DNA of 11,951 bases from NCBI GenBank assembly GCA_031257135.1, contig JAIRPH010000238.1:1-11951 (forward strand). The letters are read 5' to 3'. Below are positions 5,685 to 11,951 of this stretch, piece by piece (position 1 is the first letter of the stretch; the number at the start of each line of letters is the position of its first letter). Source of the DNA: Spirochaetaceae bacterium (GTDB taxonomy: Bacteria > Spirochaetota > Spirochaetia > Treponematales > Breznakiellaceae). The translations under genes and the position numbers were made by a program. The notes below the pieces were generated by a model. That model saw only the letters and a list, made by a program, of their open reading frames with translations, made no database searches and was not told the origin of the DNA.

Positions 5685-7814
5685 ATGATACAAAGAAAGA
5701 AACAAAAAAGAGGTTCCCTTAGTCTAAAATTGATGATTCCAATACTGATATGCTTCGCTGTTTTTGGAAGCGGTATCGTGATTGCCATTAATGCTATGAC
5801 TATTCATACTTCAACTGTTCTGTTCAAAAAAGAATTGACTCAAAAAGAAGAAACGATTCTCGCGTTTATTGACGAACAAAGCAAAAGCATCCAGCAAAAA
5901 ATAGATTGGCTTCAAGGGTTCAGCGAGCTTACGGGCATCCTTGATCTGCCGGACGATTCGGAGCGTCAACATCAGCTTGATATGCTGGTAAAAAGTCTTG
6001 AGGCTGACGCGCTCAGTTTTTTGGATGCCGATGAAAACGTGATTATGCAAAGCGGCGGCTCCGAAACCAGCGGCGGCCGCTACAGCCGAAGCATTGTGTC
6101 TTATACCGGCGACCATCAGAGCGCGGTGCGGGTATTTTCTTTGGGAACTACCCTTGAGCTGATAGGCGCGGTTCCGCTGTACGCGGAAGAAGGTTTAGCG
6201 GGATACGGGATACTGGAATACAGTCTGCAAAGTCCCCGTTTTTTGCAGGAATTGAAACGGATTACTCAGTGTGAAATCGACATATATCAAGGCGTTGTCA
6301 GGCGGGGAACTACGGTTTCCGGGGCGGTTTCCGCGGATCAAGGCGCTGACGCGGTTTCCGGGGCTTCCGCGTTTGACGCCAGCGCGGATTCGGCGATCAA
6401 CCTCATCGCGGATACTGCGCTGGGAAAAGGAGAAATATACGCGGGAGAGTACGCGGATCACGGCGTGGTATATTACGCGGTGCATTTTCCGTTTAAAGAC
6501 AGTTCCGGCTCAAGGGTAGGGATACTGTCTCTGGGGATGCCGGTATCCTCGATATACGAGCGGATGGAAGAGGCGAATAAAATGATTATTCCCATTGTAA
6601 TCGGCGGAATACTGGCGTTGTTCGGCATTTTTACGGCTCTGTTCCGGTCGATTATTATTAGACCTCTTCATATAACCGCCGAGGCTATCAGCAGTCTCAC
6701 TTCAAGGGAAGCGGATTTTACCTGCCGGATTCCTATTGAGCGGAACGATGAAATCGGCGGCATCGTCGCGGATATTAATACGTTTATCGGCAGTTTGCGG
6801 GAACTTATTCTCCGGCTGAAAGAAGCGCAATCTTCGCTCCAGCATATCGGACAGGAGCTTGGAAACCGCTCGGAAGAATCCGCGGAAGCAAACGCCCGGA
6901 TAGTAGCTATGTCTATGAATATTAAGGATCAGACGGAACAGCAGTCCTTGTCGTTAAACCGGACGACCGAAGTATTGGAGCAGACGACTCAGGGCATTAT
7001 CAATCTGGACGCCCTGATTCAACATCAGAACGCCTCTATCGCCCGATCAACCGAATCTATCGAGGGCATGATGGGAACTATCGCCGCCGTAACCGAGTCC
7101 GTCCAAAACGTGAAAAACCGTATCGCCGAGCTGGTCGGAGTCGTCGATTCAGGCAAAGAAAAACAGGACGCCGTAAATACGAAGATAACCCACATCCTGA
7201 AAGAGTCGGAACGCCTGAACGAAACGAATACGCTGATCGCGAAAATAGCAAGCCGCACTACTCTGCTTGCGATGAACGCCGCCATTGAAGCGGCTCACGC
7301 AGGAAGCGCAGGCGCAGGCTTTTCAGTGGTCGCCGAAGAGATTCGGACTCTGGCGGAAAACGTCCGCAATCAATCCGCGTCCATTAAACAGGAGCTTTTC
7401 GGTATTATCGAATCGATTCATACTACGGTGCAATCCTTTACGGACGCTCAAACCGCGTTTCATCTGATAGTGCGCCACATTGAAACGACTACCGATTTTA
7501 TCGGCAGTATTGATAACGCTATGGCGGAACAGCGTAGCGTTTCTAATCAGATTCTTGGAGTTCTGGCGGCTATGAATAACGCTTCTTCCGAAGTGCAGGG
7601 AACTTCTCAACAGCTCACCGCTCACATGGATCAGGTTAAGATAGAAATGGGAGGACTTACCGGCGTCGTCCAAGCTATTCAGCAGAGTATCGCTACGATG
7701 GGCGATAACGCCCATGAAGTAAACCGGGCATCCGAAGAGGTTCTGCATTTGGCGCAGGACACCCACGATAATATCCAGCTTATGGAAAGAACCATAGGTT
7801 CTTTTAAAGTTTAA
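5685..7814 (+). CDS. Methyl-accepting chemotaxis protein (transmembrane chemoreceptor)
   Basis: A 709-aa receptor with the standard layout: a basic N-terminus (RKKQKRG), TM1 at about 17-39, an extracytoplasmic sensor of about 260 residues, TM2 at about 300-323 and a HAMP domain at about 323-378. A long coiled-coil signalling domain then runs to the C-terminus. The hairpin tip is LLAMNAAIEAAHAG from residue 527, followed by GFSVVAEEIRTLAEN; this is where CheA and CheW bind. The sensor probably has a Cache-like fold (YYAVHFPF and VGILSLGMPVSSI strands), but its ligand cannot be named. An Ala/Ser/Gly/Asp-rich insertion at 210-239 is encoded by short repeats. No C-terminal CheR-tether pentapeptide is seen. 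There is no Shine-Dalgarno; an internal ATG at codon 17 has none either and would shorten the basic tail. The next gene follows closely. Confidence 0.94.
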   Translation: MIQRKKQKRGSLSLKLMIPILICFAVFGSGIVIAINAMTIHTSTVLFKKELTQKEETILAFIDEQSKSIQQKIDWLQGFSELTGILDLPDDSERQHQLDMLVKSLEADALSFLDADENVIMQSGGSETSGGRYSRSIVSYTGDHQSAVRVFSLGTTLELIGAVPLYAEEGLAGYGILEYSLQSPRFLQELKRITQCEIDIYQGVVRRGTTVSGAVSADQGADAVSGASAFDASADSAINLIADTALGKGEIYAGEYADHGVVYYAVHFPFKDSSGSRVGILSLGMPVSSIYERMEEANKMIIPIVIGGILALFGIFTALFRSIIIRPLHITAEAISSLTSREADFTCRIPIERNDEIGGIVADINTFIGSLRELILRLKEAQSSLQHIGQELGNRSEESAEANARIVAMSMNIKDQTEQQSLSLNRTTEVLEQTTQGIINLDALIQHQNASIARSTESIEGMMGTIAAVTESVQNVKNRIAELVGVVDSGKEKQDAVNTKITHILKESERLNETNTLIAKIASRTTLLAMNAAIEAAHAGSAGAGFSVVAEEIRTLAENVRNQSASIKQELFGIIESIHTTVQSFTDAQTAFHLIVRHIETTTDFIGSIDNAMAEQRSVSNQILGVLAAMNNASSEVQGTSQQLTAHMDQVKIEMGGLTGVVQAIQQSIATMGDNAHEVNRASEEVLHLAQDTHDNIQLMERTIGSFKV
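6313..6363 (+). repeat. In-frame 12-bp repeats inside the chemoreceptor sensor domain
   Basis: CGGTTTCCGGGG (6313-6324) is followed in tandem by CGGTTTCCGCGG (6325-6336), and the first word recurs exactly at 6352-6363. All copies are in the same codon phase and encode VSGA/VSAD-like residues. They form the core of a low-complexity loop at about residues 210-239 that looks like a slippage-born insertion in the sensor. Confidence 0.8.
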
Positions 7815-7828
7815 TGTTAGGAGTTTAT

Positions 7829-8548
7829 ATGTATTCTTACAAGCCTTTCGTTGGGATCATCCTTTTGTGGATAACCCAATTCGTTGCCGCTCAAGAACTG
7901 GTTATCAATTACCGGTATAATACGGCAGGTCCCGATTCGTCGAACTATCTTTCGTTCCGCTCGCCGATTCGGTATGTGGCGGTAGAAAAAGACAGCGTTG
8001 ACACTATTTCCGGCGCGTCGAAGTTTAAATCTACCGCCTTGTTCAGCCCTATCCAAACGGATATGTTGGGAAAAGCTACGTTCCCCGCCGGAGTCCGGGG
8101 ACTTCTGCTGTTTCCAGTCGCTTCAGACAGTACCCGCATTGAAGACAATCTTCACGCCGCCAAAGCCTCCAATGGAGTCATAACCATCGAGTACGTCCAC
8201 CGAGGCGTCGCCTACAAGATAAGTACCGATAAAACCGGAAAACTGGGCTTTCCGCGAGGCAACTTTCTTATGCGGACTATCGGCTATATCGAGGGGCATA
8301 ACCCGCAAGTGATCGCCAAAGAATTTTCTCCCGCAGGCGACGCTGATTCGGTAGACTGGAAAAAAGTTTGGGACGCTCATATCCCTTCAGGAAAAGAGAT
8401 TACCCCGGGAAATTCAGTCAAAACCGGCGGAATCCAAAACGATTACGGCGATTTAACCGCGCTCTTTAACTGGGACGGAACCCTGCAAGTCGGCTACGAT
8501 GAATCCCTCTTGACTATATCAGGTTCTCTGAGAGCGGTGAAACGTTAG
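7829..8548 (+). CDS. Exported protein of unknown function, co-transcribed with the chemoreceptor
   Basis: A 239-aa protein from the ATG at 7829. This start is preferred over the in-frame ATG at 7814, which overlaps the receptor stop, because AGGAG (7819-7823) sits 5 nt before 7829 and gives a clean signal peptide. The leader is about 21 residues (hydrophobic core GIILLWITQF) with likely cleavage after VAA; there is no lipobox cysteine, so it should be periplasmic or secreted. The mature part has no cysteine and many alternating beta-strand-like segments (VINYRY, GLLLFPVAS, GVITIEYVHRGVAYKIS, GTLQVGY). I do not recognise the family. It begins 14 nt after the chemoreceptor stop with no terminator between, so it shares that transcript. 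A periplasmic partner of the receptor is an inference from position only. Confidence 0.78.
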   Translation: MYSYKPFVGIILLWITQFVAAQELVINYRYNTAGPDSSNYLSFRSPIRYVAVEKDSVDTISGASKFKSTALFSPIQTDMLGKATFPAGVRGLLLFPVASDSTRIEDNLHAAKASNGVITIEYVHRGVAYKISTDKTGKLGFPRGNFLMRTIGYIEGHNPQVIAKEFSPAGDADSVDWKKVWDAHIPSGKEITPGNSVKTGGIQNDYGDLTALFNWDGTLQVGYDESLLTISGSLRAVKR

Positions 8549-8556
8549 ACCGAAGC

Positions 8557-8581
8557 ATCCCGGAGCGGCAGACTCCGGGAT
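8557..8581. terminator. GC-rich hairpin between convergent genes
   Basis: A perfect 9-bp stem, ATCCCGGAG (8557-8565) and CTCCGGGAT (8573-8581), encloses a 7-nt loop. It begins 8 nt after the rightward stop and lies 3 nt beyond the leftward lipase stop, so it could serve both transcripts. Neither side has a clear T-run, so strict intrinsic termination is uncertain. Confidence 0.6.
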
Positions 8582-8584
8582 AGT

Positions 8585-9322
8585 TCATAAAACAGCATCG
8601 CTGTTGCGTAACGCCTTTGCTAAATTATTCGCTTCCAAATAGGGCTTTAGAGCCTTAAAATAGGTTTCCGCCATAATTTTATAGCCTTGCGCGTTCGGAT
8701 GCGCCTCATCAGACATATACTGTCTCCAGACGCCTGTCCAAATATCCTCGATAAGCTCGACCCTATCAGAAGCGAGTGCATTAAATATAGCGTCATACTG
8801 CGCGATGAGCGCTGATTGAGCGTATGAGCTGGTAATTCCGAAATCCGCCATCATATCTTGAGCGACCTCGCCGGTATAAAACTTTGCGAGATAGAGTTTC
8901 CGTTTTCCGTCGTTAAGCTCGCTGATGATGCGCTGAAGATTCTTTTTAGTCGTTGCCGGAGAAACGGCCTGAAACAGATCGTTTGCGCCGAGTTCGATGA
9001 TAACGATTCGAGGATTCTTGTCAAGCACATCGCCTTTGATGCGGGCGAGAGCCTCCCCTGTGGTATCGCCGCTTACCCCGGCGTTGACGACCGGCATAGA
9101 CACCATCTCCTGTAAATACGCGGGATAAGACTGTTCCGGATCGTCTTCGCCCGGAACAGTCGCGCCGTAGCCTGCGGTAAGGCTGTCGCCGAAACAGACT
9201 AACGCCGTACCCTCGGAACTGACGTTTTCAGAATCGGCGTTTTCGGGATTACAGCCTATCATAGCGAGTCCTATCATCGCCCACAAAATAATACTGATTA
9301 ATACAAGTTTATCTTTTTTCAT
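8585..9322 (-). CDS. TesA-like SGNH/GDSL lipoprotein esterase
   Basis: A 245-aa SGNH-fold hydrolase with a lipoprotein signal peptide. The basic-hydrophobic leader ends MIGC, and C24 is the likely lipidated residue; the lipobox is relaxed, as spirochaetes allow. All catalytic blocks are present: FGDSLTAGYG with nucleophile S47, G85 in VSGDTTG, N114 in GAND, and D205-x2-H208 in SDEAHPN. This is the TesA/arylesterase arrangement (short-chain acyl esters, thioesters or lysophospholipids), and activity at the membrane surface or periplasm is inferred. A GAGGAG ribosome site lies about 10 nt before the ATG, and a good promoter lies upstream, so it is probably monocistronic. It converges on the exported-protein gene across a hairpin. 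Confidence 0.92.
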   Translation of the reverse strand: MKKDKLVLISIILWAMIGLAMIGCNPENADSENVSSEGTALVCFGDSLTAGYGATVPGEDDPEQSYPAYLQEMVSMPVVNAGVSGDTTGEALARIKGDVLDKNPRIVIIELGANDLFQAVSPATTKKNLQRIISELNDGKRKLYLAKFYTGEVAQDMMADFGITSSYAQSALIAQYDAIFNALASDRVELIEDIWTGVWRQYMSDEAHPNAQGYKIMAETYFKALKPYLEANNLAKALRNSDAVL

Positions 9323-9338
9323 TGTTTTTTATCTCCTC

Positions 9339-9461
9339 TCATAATATAGGGTTCTTTTCAAAAAAGATCAACCCGCCCTTTTTCTGTTCGCCTATGCCGG
9401 GATTTTCGATGATAGCTCGTATAGCGGCGTTCATTTCCGGTAATTGATTCCGGTTTAGTTT
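9339..9461 (-). pseudogene. Truncated RelE/ParE-type toxin remnant
   Basis: An open stretch of about 40 codons, with an ATG at 9434 and a stop at 9339-9341, reads MNAAIRAIIENPGIGEQKKG and then runs out into unrelated residues. The pattern A-I-x-x-I-x-x-NP-x-IGE-x-KKG is typical of the middle of RelE/ParE-family toxins, where a D-L-x-G-V strand would normally follow. Here the catalytic C-terminal half and the N-terminal helix are both missing, and a stop codon lies just upstream in frame. No antitoxin is recognisable. The sequence therefore looks like a decayed fragment of a toxin-antitoxin locus. Family assignment is from memory of the motif and is moderate. Confidence 0.45.
9343..9371 (-). 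promoter_or_regulatory. Sigma70-like promoter of the SGNH esterase gene
   Basis: On the reverse strand TTGATC (9366-9371) and TATATT (9343-9348) are 17 bp apart and match consensus at 4 and 5 of 6 positions. The transcript would start about 15 nt before the lipase ATG, close to the GAGGAG ribosome site. The promoter lies inside the end of the toxin-like remnant. Confidence 0.55.
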
Positions 9462-9487
9462 TTATAGGCTTTTTTTTACTGTCCTGA

Positions 9488-9700
9488 TTGTTCAACGTTC
9501 ATATCTCTTCTGCTGAAGATGATCCGGATGTACTAAAGACATTTAAAATTCCTTTGCTGACTAAAGAGCAGGTTTTCCATTTTAATCCGGCTAAGGAAAT
9601 CCCTGCTCCTAATGCTCATTCCGGCGACTACCCTGATTATATGCTGGCTCCTATCCCTCTGCGGCTCCGAGAATACAGCGCCGACCTCCGGGCGTGCGCC
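9488..9700 (+). other. Possible gene remnant in the esterase-ligase gap
   Basis: From a TTG at 9488 a frame reads about 70 residues of ordinary-looking protein (for example KIPLLTKEQVFHFNPAKEIP and YPDYMLAPIPL). It uses more A/T-ending codons than its neighbours. It has no ribosome site or ATG, and past about 9700 it continues only as antisense shadow of the acyl-CoA ligase. It may be an eroded fragment of an unknown gene. The rest of the 9323-9707 gap holds the toxin remnant and a T-rich stretch near 9470. Confidence 0.2.
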
Positions 9701-9706
9701 GGAAGG
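9685..9706 (-). terminator. Hairpin just after the acyl-CoA ligase stop
   Basis: CCTCCGG (9685-9691) and CCGGAAGG (9699-9706) form a GC-rich stem with one bulged base and a 7-nt loop, 1 nt beyond the ligase TGA. There is no T-run, so termination is only suggested by position. Confidence 0.3.
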
Positions 9707-9707
9707 C

Positions 9708-11351
9708 TCAGGTGGCTCTGCCGAGTTCTACGGCTTTTTTCGAGCCTTCTTCCCGGAGCTGATACTTCTGGATTTTCCCGCTGGCGGTCAGCGGGTAGGC
9801 GTCCACGAAAAAAACGTACTTGGGAATCTTGTAGCGGCTTATCCGCCCTCGGCAGAAATCCTTGACGTCCTCTTCGGTAAGGGACGCGTCAGGATGCAAA
9901 ATAACAAACGCCCCGACCTCCTCGCCGTACTTTTTACTCGCAATGCCGACCACCTGCACGTCTTTCACTCCGGGCATTGTGTAGAGAAAATCTTCTATCT
10001 CTTTCGGATAGATATTCTCGCCGCCTCGGATAATCATATCCTTGATGCGCCCGGTTACCCGGAAATTGCCCTCCTCGTCTTTTACGCCCATATCTCCGGA
10101 ATGAAGCCACCCCTGAGAATCTATGCACTTCCGAGTAGCCTCCTCCATTTTGTAATAGCCCTTCATGGTGTTGTAGCCCCGGCAACAAAATTCGCCATGC
10201 ACTCCCTCGGGACATTCTTCCCCGGTCTCAGGGTCCCGAATCGTAACCTCCACGCCCGGCAATTCCCGACCAACCGTGGCGACCTTCACCTCAAGGGAAT
10301 CATCCGCATGAGTCTGAGTCATAACCGGCGAAGATTCGGTCAAGCCGTAGCAGATCGTGACTTCGGTCATGTGCATCTTCTCGATGACCTGCTTCATAGC
10401 CTCGATGGGACAGGGGGAACCGGCCATTATCCCGGTCCGGAGACTGCGGGTGTCAAACATCGGAAACATGGGATGATTCAATTCCGCAATGAACATCGTC
10501 GGCACGCCGTAGAGGGCGGTGCATTTTTCCTTCTGTACCGTCGCAAGAACCAGCACCGGATCAAACCATTCGAGGAGAGCCGCGGTCGCGCCGTGGGTCA
10601 AAACCGCCATCATTCCCAAAACCAGCCCGAAACAGTGAAACAGCGGCACCGGCAGACAGACAATATCCCGCTCGGTGAGCCGCTGATTCTCGCCGATGCC
10701 GAAACCGTTATTCAAAATGTTCCGATGCGTCAGCATTACGCCCTTCGGAAACCCGGTCGTGCCGGAAGTGTACTGCATATTCACGACGTCGTTTGTATCG
10801 CATTGGGTTTCGATTTCCGCAAGAACCGCGGGATCGGTATGTTTTCCGAGTAAGAGCAGTTCCGCGAAGTTGTACATCCCCCGGTGCTTTTCCTGCCCGA
10901 CGTAGACCACGCTTTTGAGGCGTGGAAATTTTTCCGCCTGCAAATGACCCCGAGGCGCGGTTTTCAGTTCCGGGATAAGCTCGTTGACCATTGCGACGTA
11001 ATCCGAATCCCGATAGCCGTTGATGATGCACAAACACGCCAAATCCGACTGCCTAACCAGATATTCCAGCTCGTGAGTTTTGTACGCGGTGTTCACGGTT
11101 ACGAGGACCAAACCTGCCCGCGCTGAGGCGAAGAGAATCGTGTTCCAATCCGGCACGTTCGTCGCCCAAATGCCGACATGGTCCCCTTTTTTCAAGCCGA
11201 TGGCGAGAAAACCCCGGGCCAGGTCGTCGACCCGGCGGTCGAATTCGCCGTAAGTGAAGCGGAGGTCCCGGTCGGCGTAGACGATAAAATCCCGATTAGG
11301 CTGAATTCGGGCTTTCTGCCGCAGTAACGCGCTTAACGTTGTTTCAAACAT
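9708..11351 (-). CDS. Acyl-CoA synthetase (AMP-forming fatty acid-CoA ligase)
   Basis: A 547-aa ANL-superfamily adenylate-forming enzyme of normal length. The phosphate-binding loop TSGTTGFPKG is at 195-204 and the YGLTESSP motif at 335-342. The adenylate-binding aspartate D420 lies in GWLHSGD, and the hinge region is GRIKDMIIRGGENIYPKEIE at 434-453. Catalytic lysine K526 lies in TASGKIQ. The N-terminal stretch IWATNVPDWN and HELEYLVRQSD resembles the medium/long-chain fatty acyl-CoA synthetases annotated as YngI/FadD-like. It activates a carboxylic acid, probably a fatty acid, with ATP and transfers it to CoA. Chain length cannot be read from sequence. The ATG has a GTGAGG ribosome site that overlaps the stop of the preceding regulator gene, 9 bp upstream, so the two form an operon. 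Confidence 0.93.
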   Translation of the reverse strand: MFETTLSALLRQKARIQPNRDFIVYADRDLRFTYGEFDRRVDDLARGFLAIGLKKGDHVGIWATNVPDWNTILFASARAGLVLVTVNTAYKTHELEYLVRQSDLACLCIINGYRDSDYVAMVNELIPELKTAPRGHLQAEKFPRLKSVVYVGQEKHRGMYNFAELLLLGKHTDPAVLAEIETQCDTNDVVNMQYTSGTTGFPKGVMLTHRNILNNGFGIGENQRLTERDIVCLPVPLFHCFGLVLGMMAVLTHGATAALLEWFDPVLVLATVQKEKCTALYGVPTMFIAELNHPMFPMFDTRSLRTGIMAGSPCPIEAMKQVIEKMHMTEVTICYGLTESSPVMTQTHADDSLEVKVATVGRELPGVEVTIRDPETGEECPEGVHGEFCCRGYNTMKGYYKMEEATRKCIDSQGWLHSGDMGVKDEEGNFRVTGRIKDMIIRGGENIYPKEIEDFLYTMPGVKDVQVVGIASKKYGEEVGAFVILHPDASLTEEDVKDFCRGRISRYKIPKYVFFVDAYPLTASGKIQKYQLREEGSKKAVELGRAT

Positions 11352-11360
11352 AGGAAAACC

Positions 11361-11951
11361 TCACGCTGGGGTGTAAATAACCGCTAAAATCTGAGCCGCC
11401 TGCGGGACTCCGGGCAGAATCCTATGGGGAACGATGGAATCGTAGTATACCGAGTCCCCCGGACCGAGGCGGAAGGTATCCGCGCCGTACTCAAGGACGA
11501 TGCCTCCTGAAAGGACGTAAATGAATTCTTCGCCTTCGTGGGTTGATTTGGCTTGTTCGCTTTCCTTTTCGATGTCCACGATGAATGGTTCCATGTGGCG
11601 TCCCCCTTTATCTTCTGCGAGGGCGTGAAAAGAAAGTCCTTTTTTGCCGTCTTCTGCCCCGCCAGCGGGTTTAACGCCAGCGGGTTTAACGCCAGCGGGC
11701 GAATCTGCGCCTGCGTGTGCCGAGCCGGGCAGTCCTGTGATGAACCGGGCGGTTCGCTCGGCGTTTCCGGCGCGGGTGATAACCGGACCGAGTTCAGCGT
11801 GGTCGTCCAGCAGGGTCCCAAGCCGGACCCCTAAAGCCCGGGCGATTTTCATAAGCGGGGCAAGGTCCGGGATATGCCCTTGCTCTTCGATTCTGCGTAT
11901 CAGCTCCAGCGGAAGCCCGCTTCGTTCCGCGAGGGTCTCCCGCTCGACCTT
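11361..11951 (-). CDS. XRE-family regulator with C-terminal cupin sensor (partial)
   Basis: The reading frame runs off the right edge, so the N-terminus is missing; 196 residues are visible. Residues 1-50 form the later part of a Cro/C1-type helix-turn-helix (ETLAERSGLPLELIRRIEEQ, then LMKIARALGV). A low-complexity linker with PAGVK repeats follows at about 85-98. The cupin domain occupies about 120-196, with HEGEEFIYVLSG and GPGDSVYYDSIVPHRI as its two conserved strand pairs. Such proteins are small-molecule-responsive repressors or activators. An ATG at 11852 exists but would remove half of the helix-turn-helix, so it is not the start. The stop overlaps the ribosome site of the acyl-CoA synthetase gene, so it probably controls that operon, perhaps sensing a fatty acid or acyl-CoA (inference). 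Confidence 0.9.
   Translation of the reverse strand, partial: KVERETLAERSGLPLELIRRIEEQGHIPDLAPLMKIARALGVRLGTLLDDHAELGPVITRAGNAERTARFITGLPGSAHAGADSPAGVKPAGVKPAGGAEDGKKGLSFHALAEDKGGRHMEPFIVDIEKESEQAKSTHEGEEFIYVLSGGIVLEYGADTFRLGPGDSVYYDSIVPHRILPGVPQAAQILAVIYTPA
11661..11699 (-). repeat. 15-bp in-frame direct repeats in the regulator linker
   Basis: GCCAGCGGGTTTAAC occurs at 11661-11675 and 11676-11690, followed by a partial third copy at 11691-11699. In the coding direction it yields PAGVK-PAGVK-PAG in the linker between the DNA-binding and cupin domains. The exact identity of the copies implies recent slippage. Confidence 0.85.

Noticed and set aside
7814..7828. Start of the exported protein at the ATG overlapping the receptor stop
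   Set aside because: The AGGAG site lies between this ATG and the one at 7829 and is correctly spaced only for the latter.
9612..10853. Long forward-strand frame of 413 codons
   Set aside because: It is the antisense shadow of the acyl-CoA synthetase, whose motifs are complete on the other strand; its His/Arg-rich translation is typical of a shadow.
11361..11852. Cupin protein starting at the ATG at 11852
   Set aside because: The frame is open to the window edge and the upstream residues form the rest of a helix-turn-helix, so the gene is longer and cut by the edge.

Overview
The window (about 12 kb, moderately GC-rich) carries chromosomal genes of a Gram-negative, motile bacterium. The best guess is a spirochaete, probably Treponema-like. 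The reasons are the form of the chemoreceptor signalling tip (AMNAAIEAAHAG), a lipoprotein with a relaxed lipobox, and an AmmeMemoRadiSam-type radical SAM enzyme. This lineage call is inference. No phage, insertion sequence, CRISPR array, tRNA or rRNA was seen.

Left part (1-3545). The 3' end of a citrate synthase gene runs rightward into a leftward phoU-phoB pair (phosphate signalling; ATGA overlap). Before them, also leftward, is a tight nudC-cdd-trmJ operon: NADH pyrophosphatase, cytidine deaminase and tRNA 2'-O-methyltransferase. A perfect 12-bp inverted repeat separates trmJ from phoU.

Middle part (3522-8548), rightward. A 126-aa protein of unknown function is followed directly (TAAATG junction) by an AmmeMemoRadiSam-type radical SAM enzyme, then by a stand-alone receiver protein. 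Next comes a striking array of nine 21-bp repeats, each centred on GATC. A good sigma70-like promoter then drives a 709-aa methyl-accepting chemotaxis protein with almost no leader, followed by a small exported protein of unknown family. The receiver, receptor and exported protein look like a small sensory cluster with the array at its centre.

Right part (8557-11951), leftward. After a GC-rich hairpin shared by convergent genes comes a TesA-like SGNH lipoprotein esterase. A 385-bp gap follows that holds a decayed RelE/ParE-type toxin fragment and another possible gene remnant. The lipase promoter lies inside the toxin fragment. The window ends with an acyl-CoA synthetase preceded by its likely regulator, an XRE-cupin protein cut by the window edge.

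The most unusual items are the helically phased GATC array beside the chemoreceptor, the unknown gene paired with the radical SAM enzyme, and the toxin remnant recycled as a promoter region.
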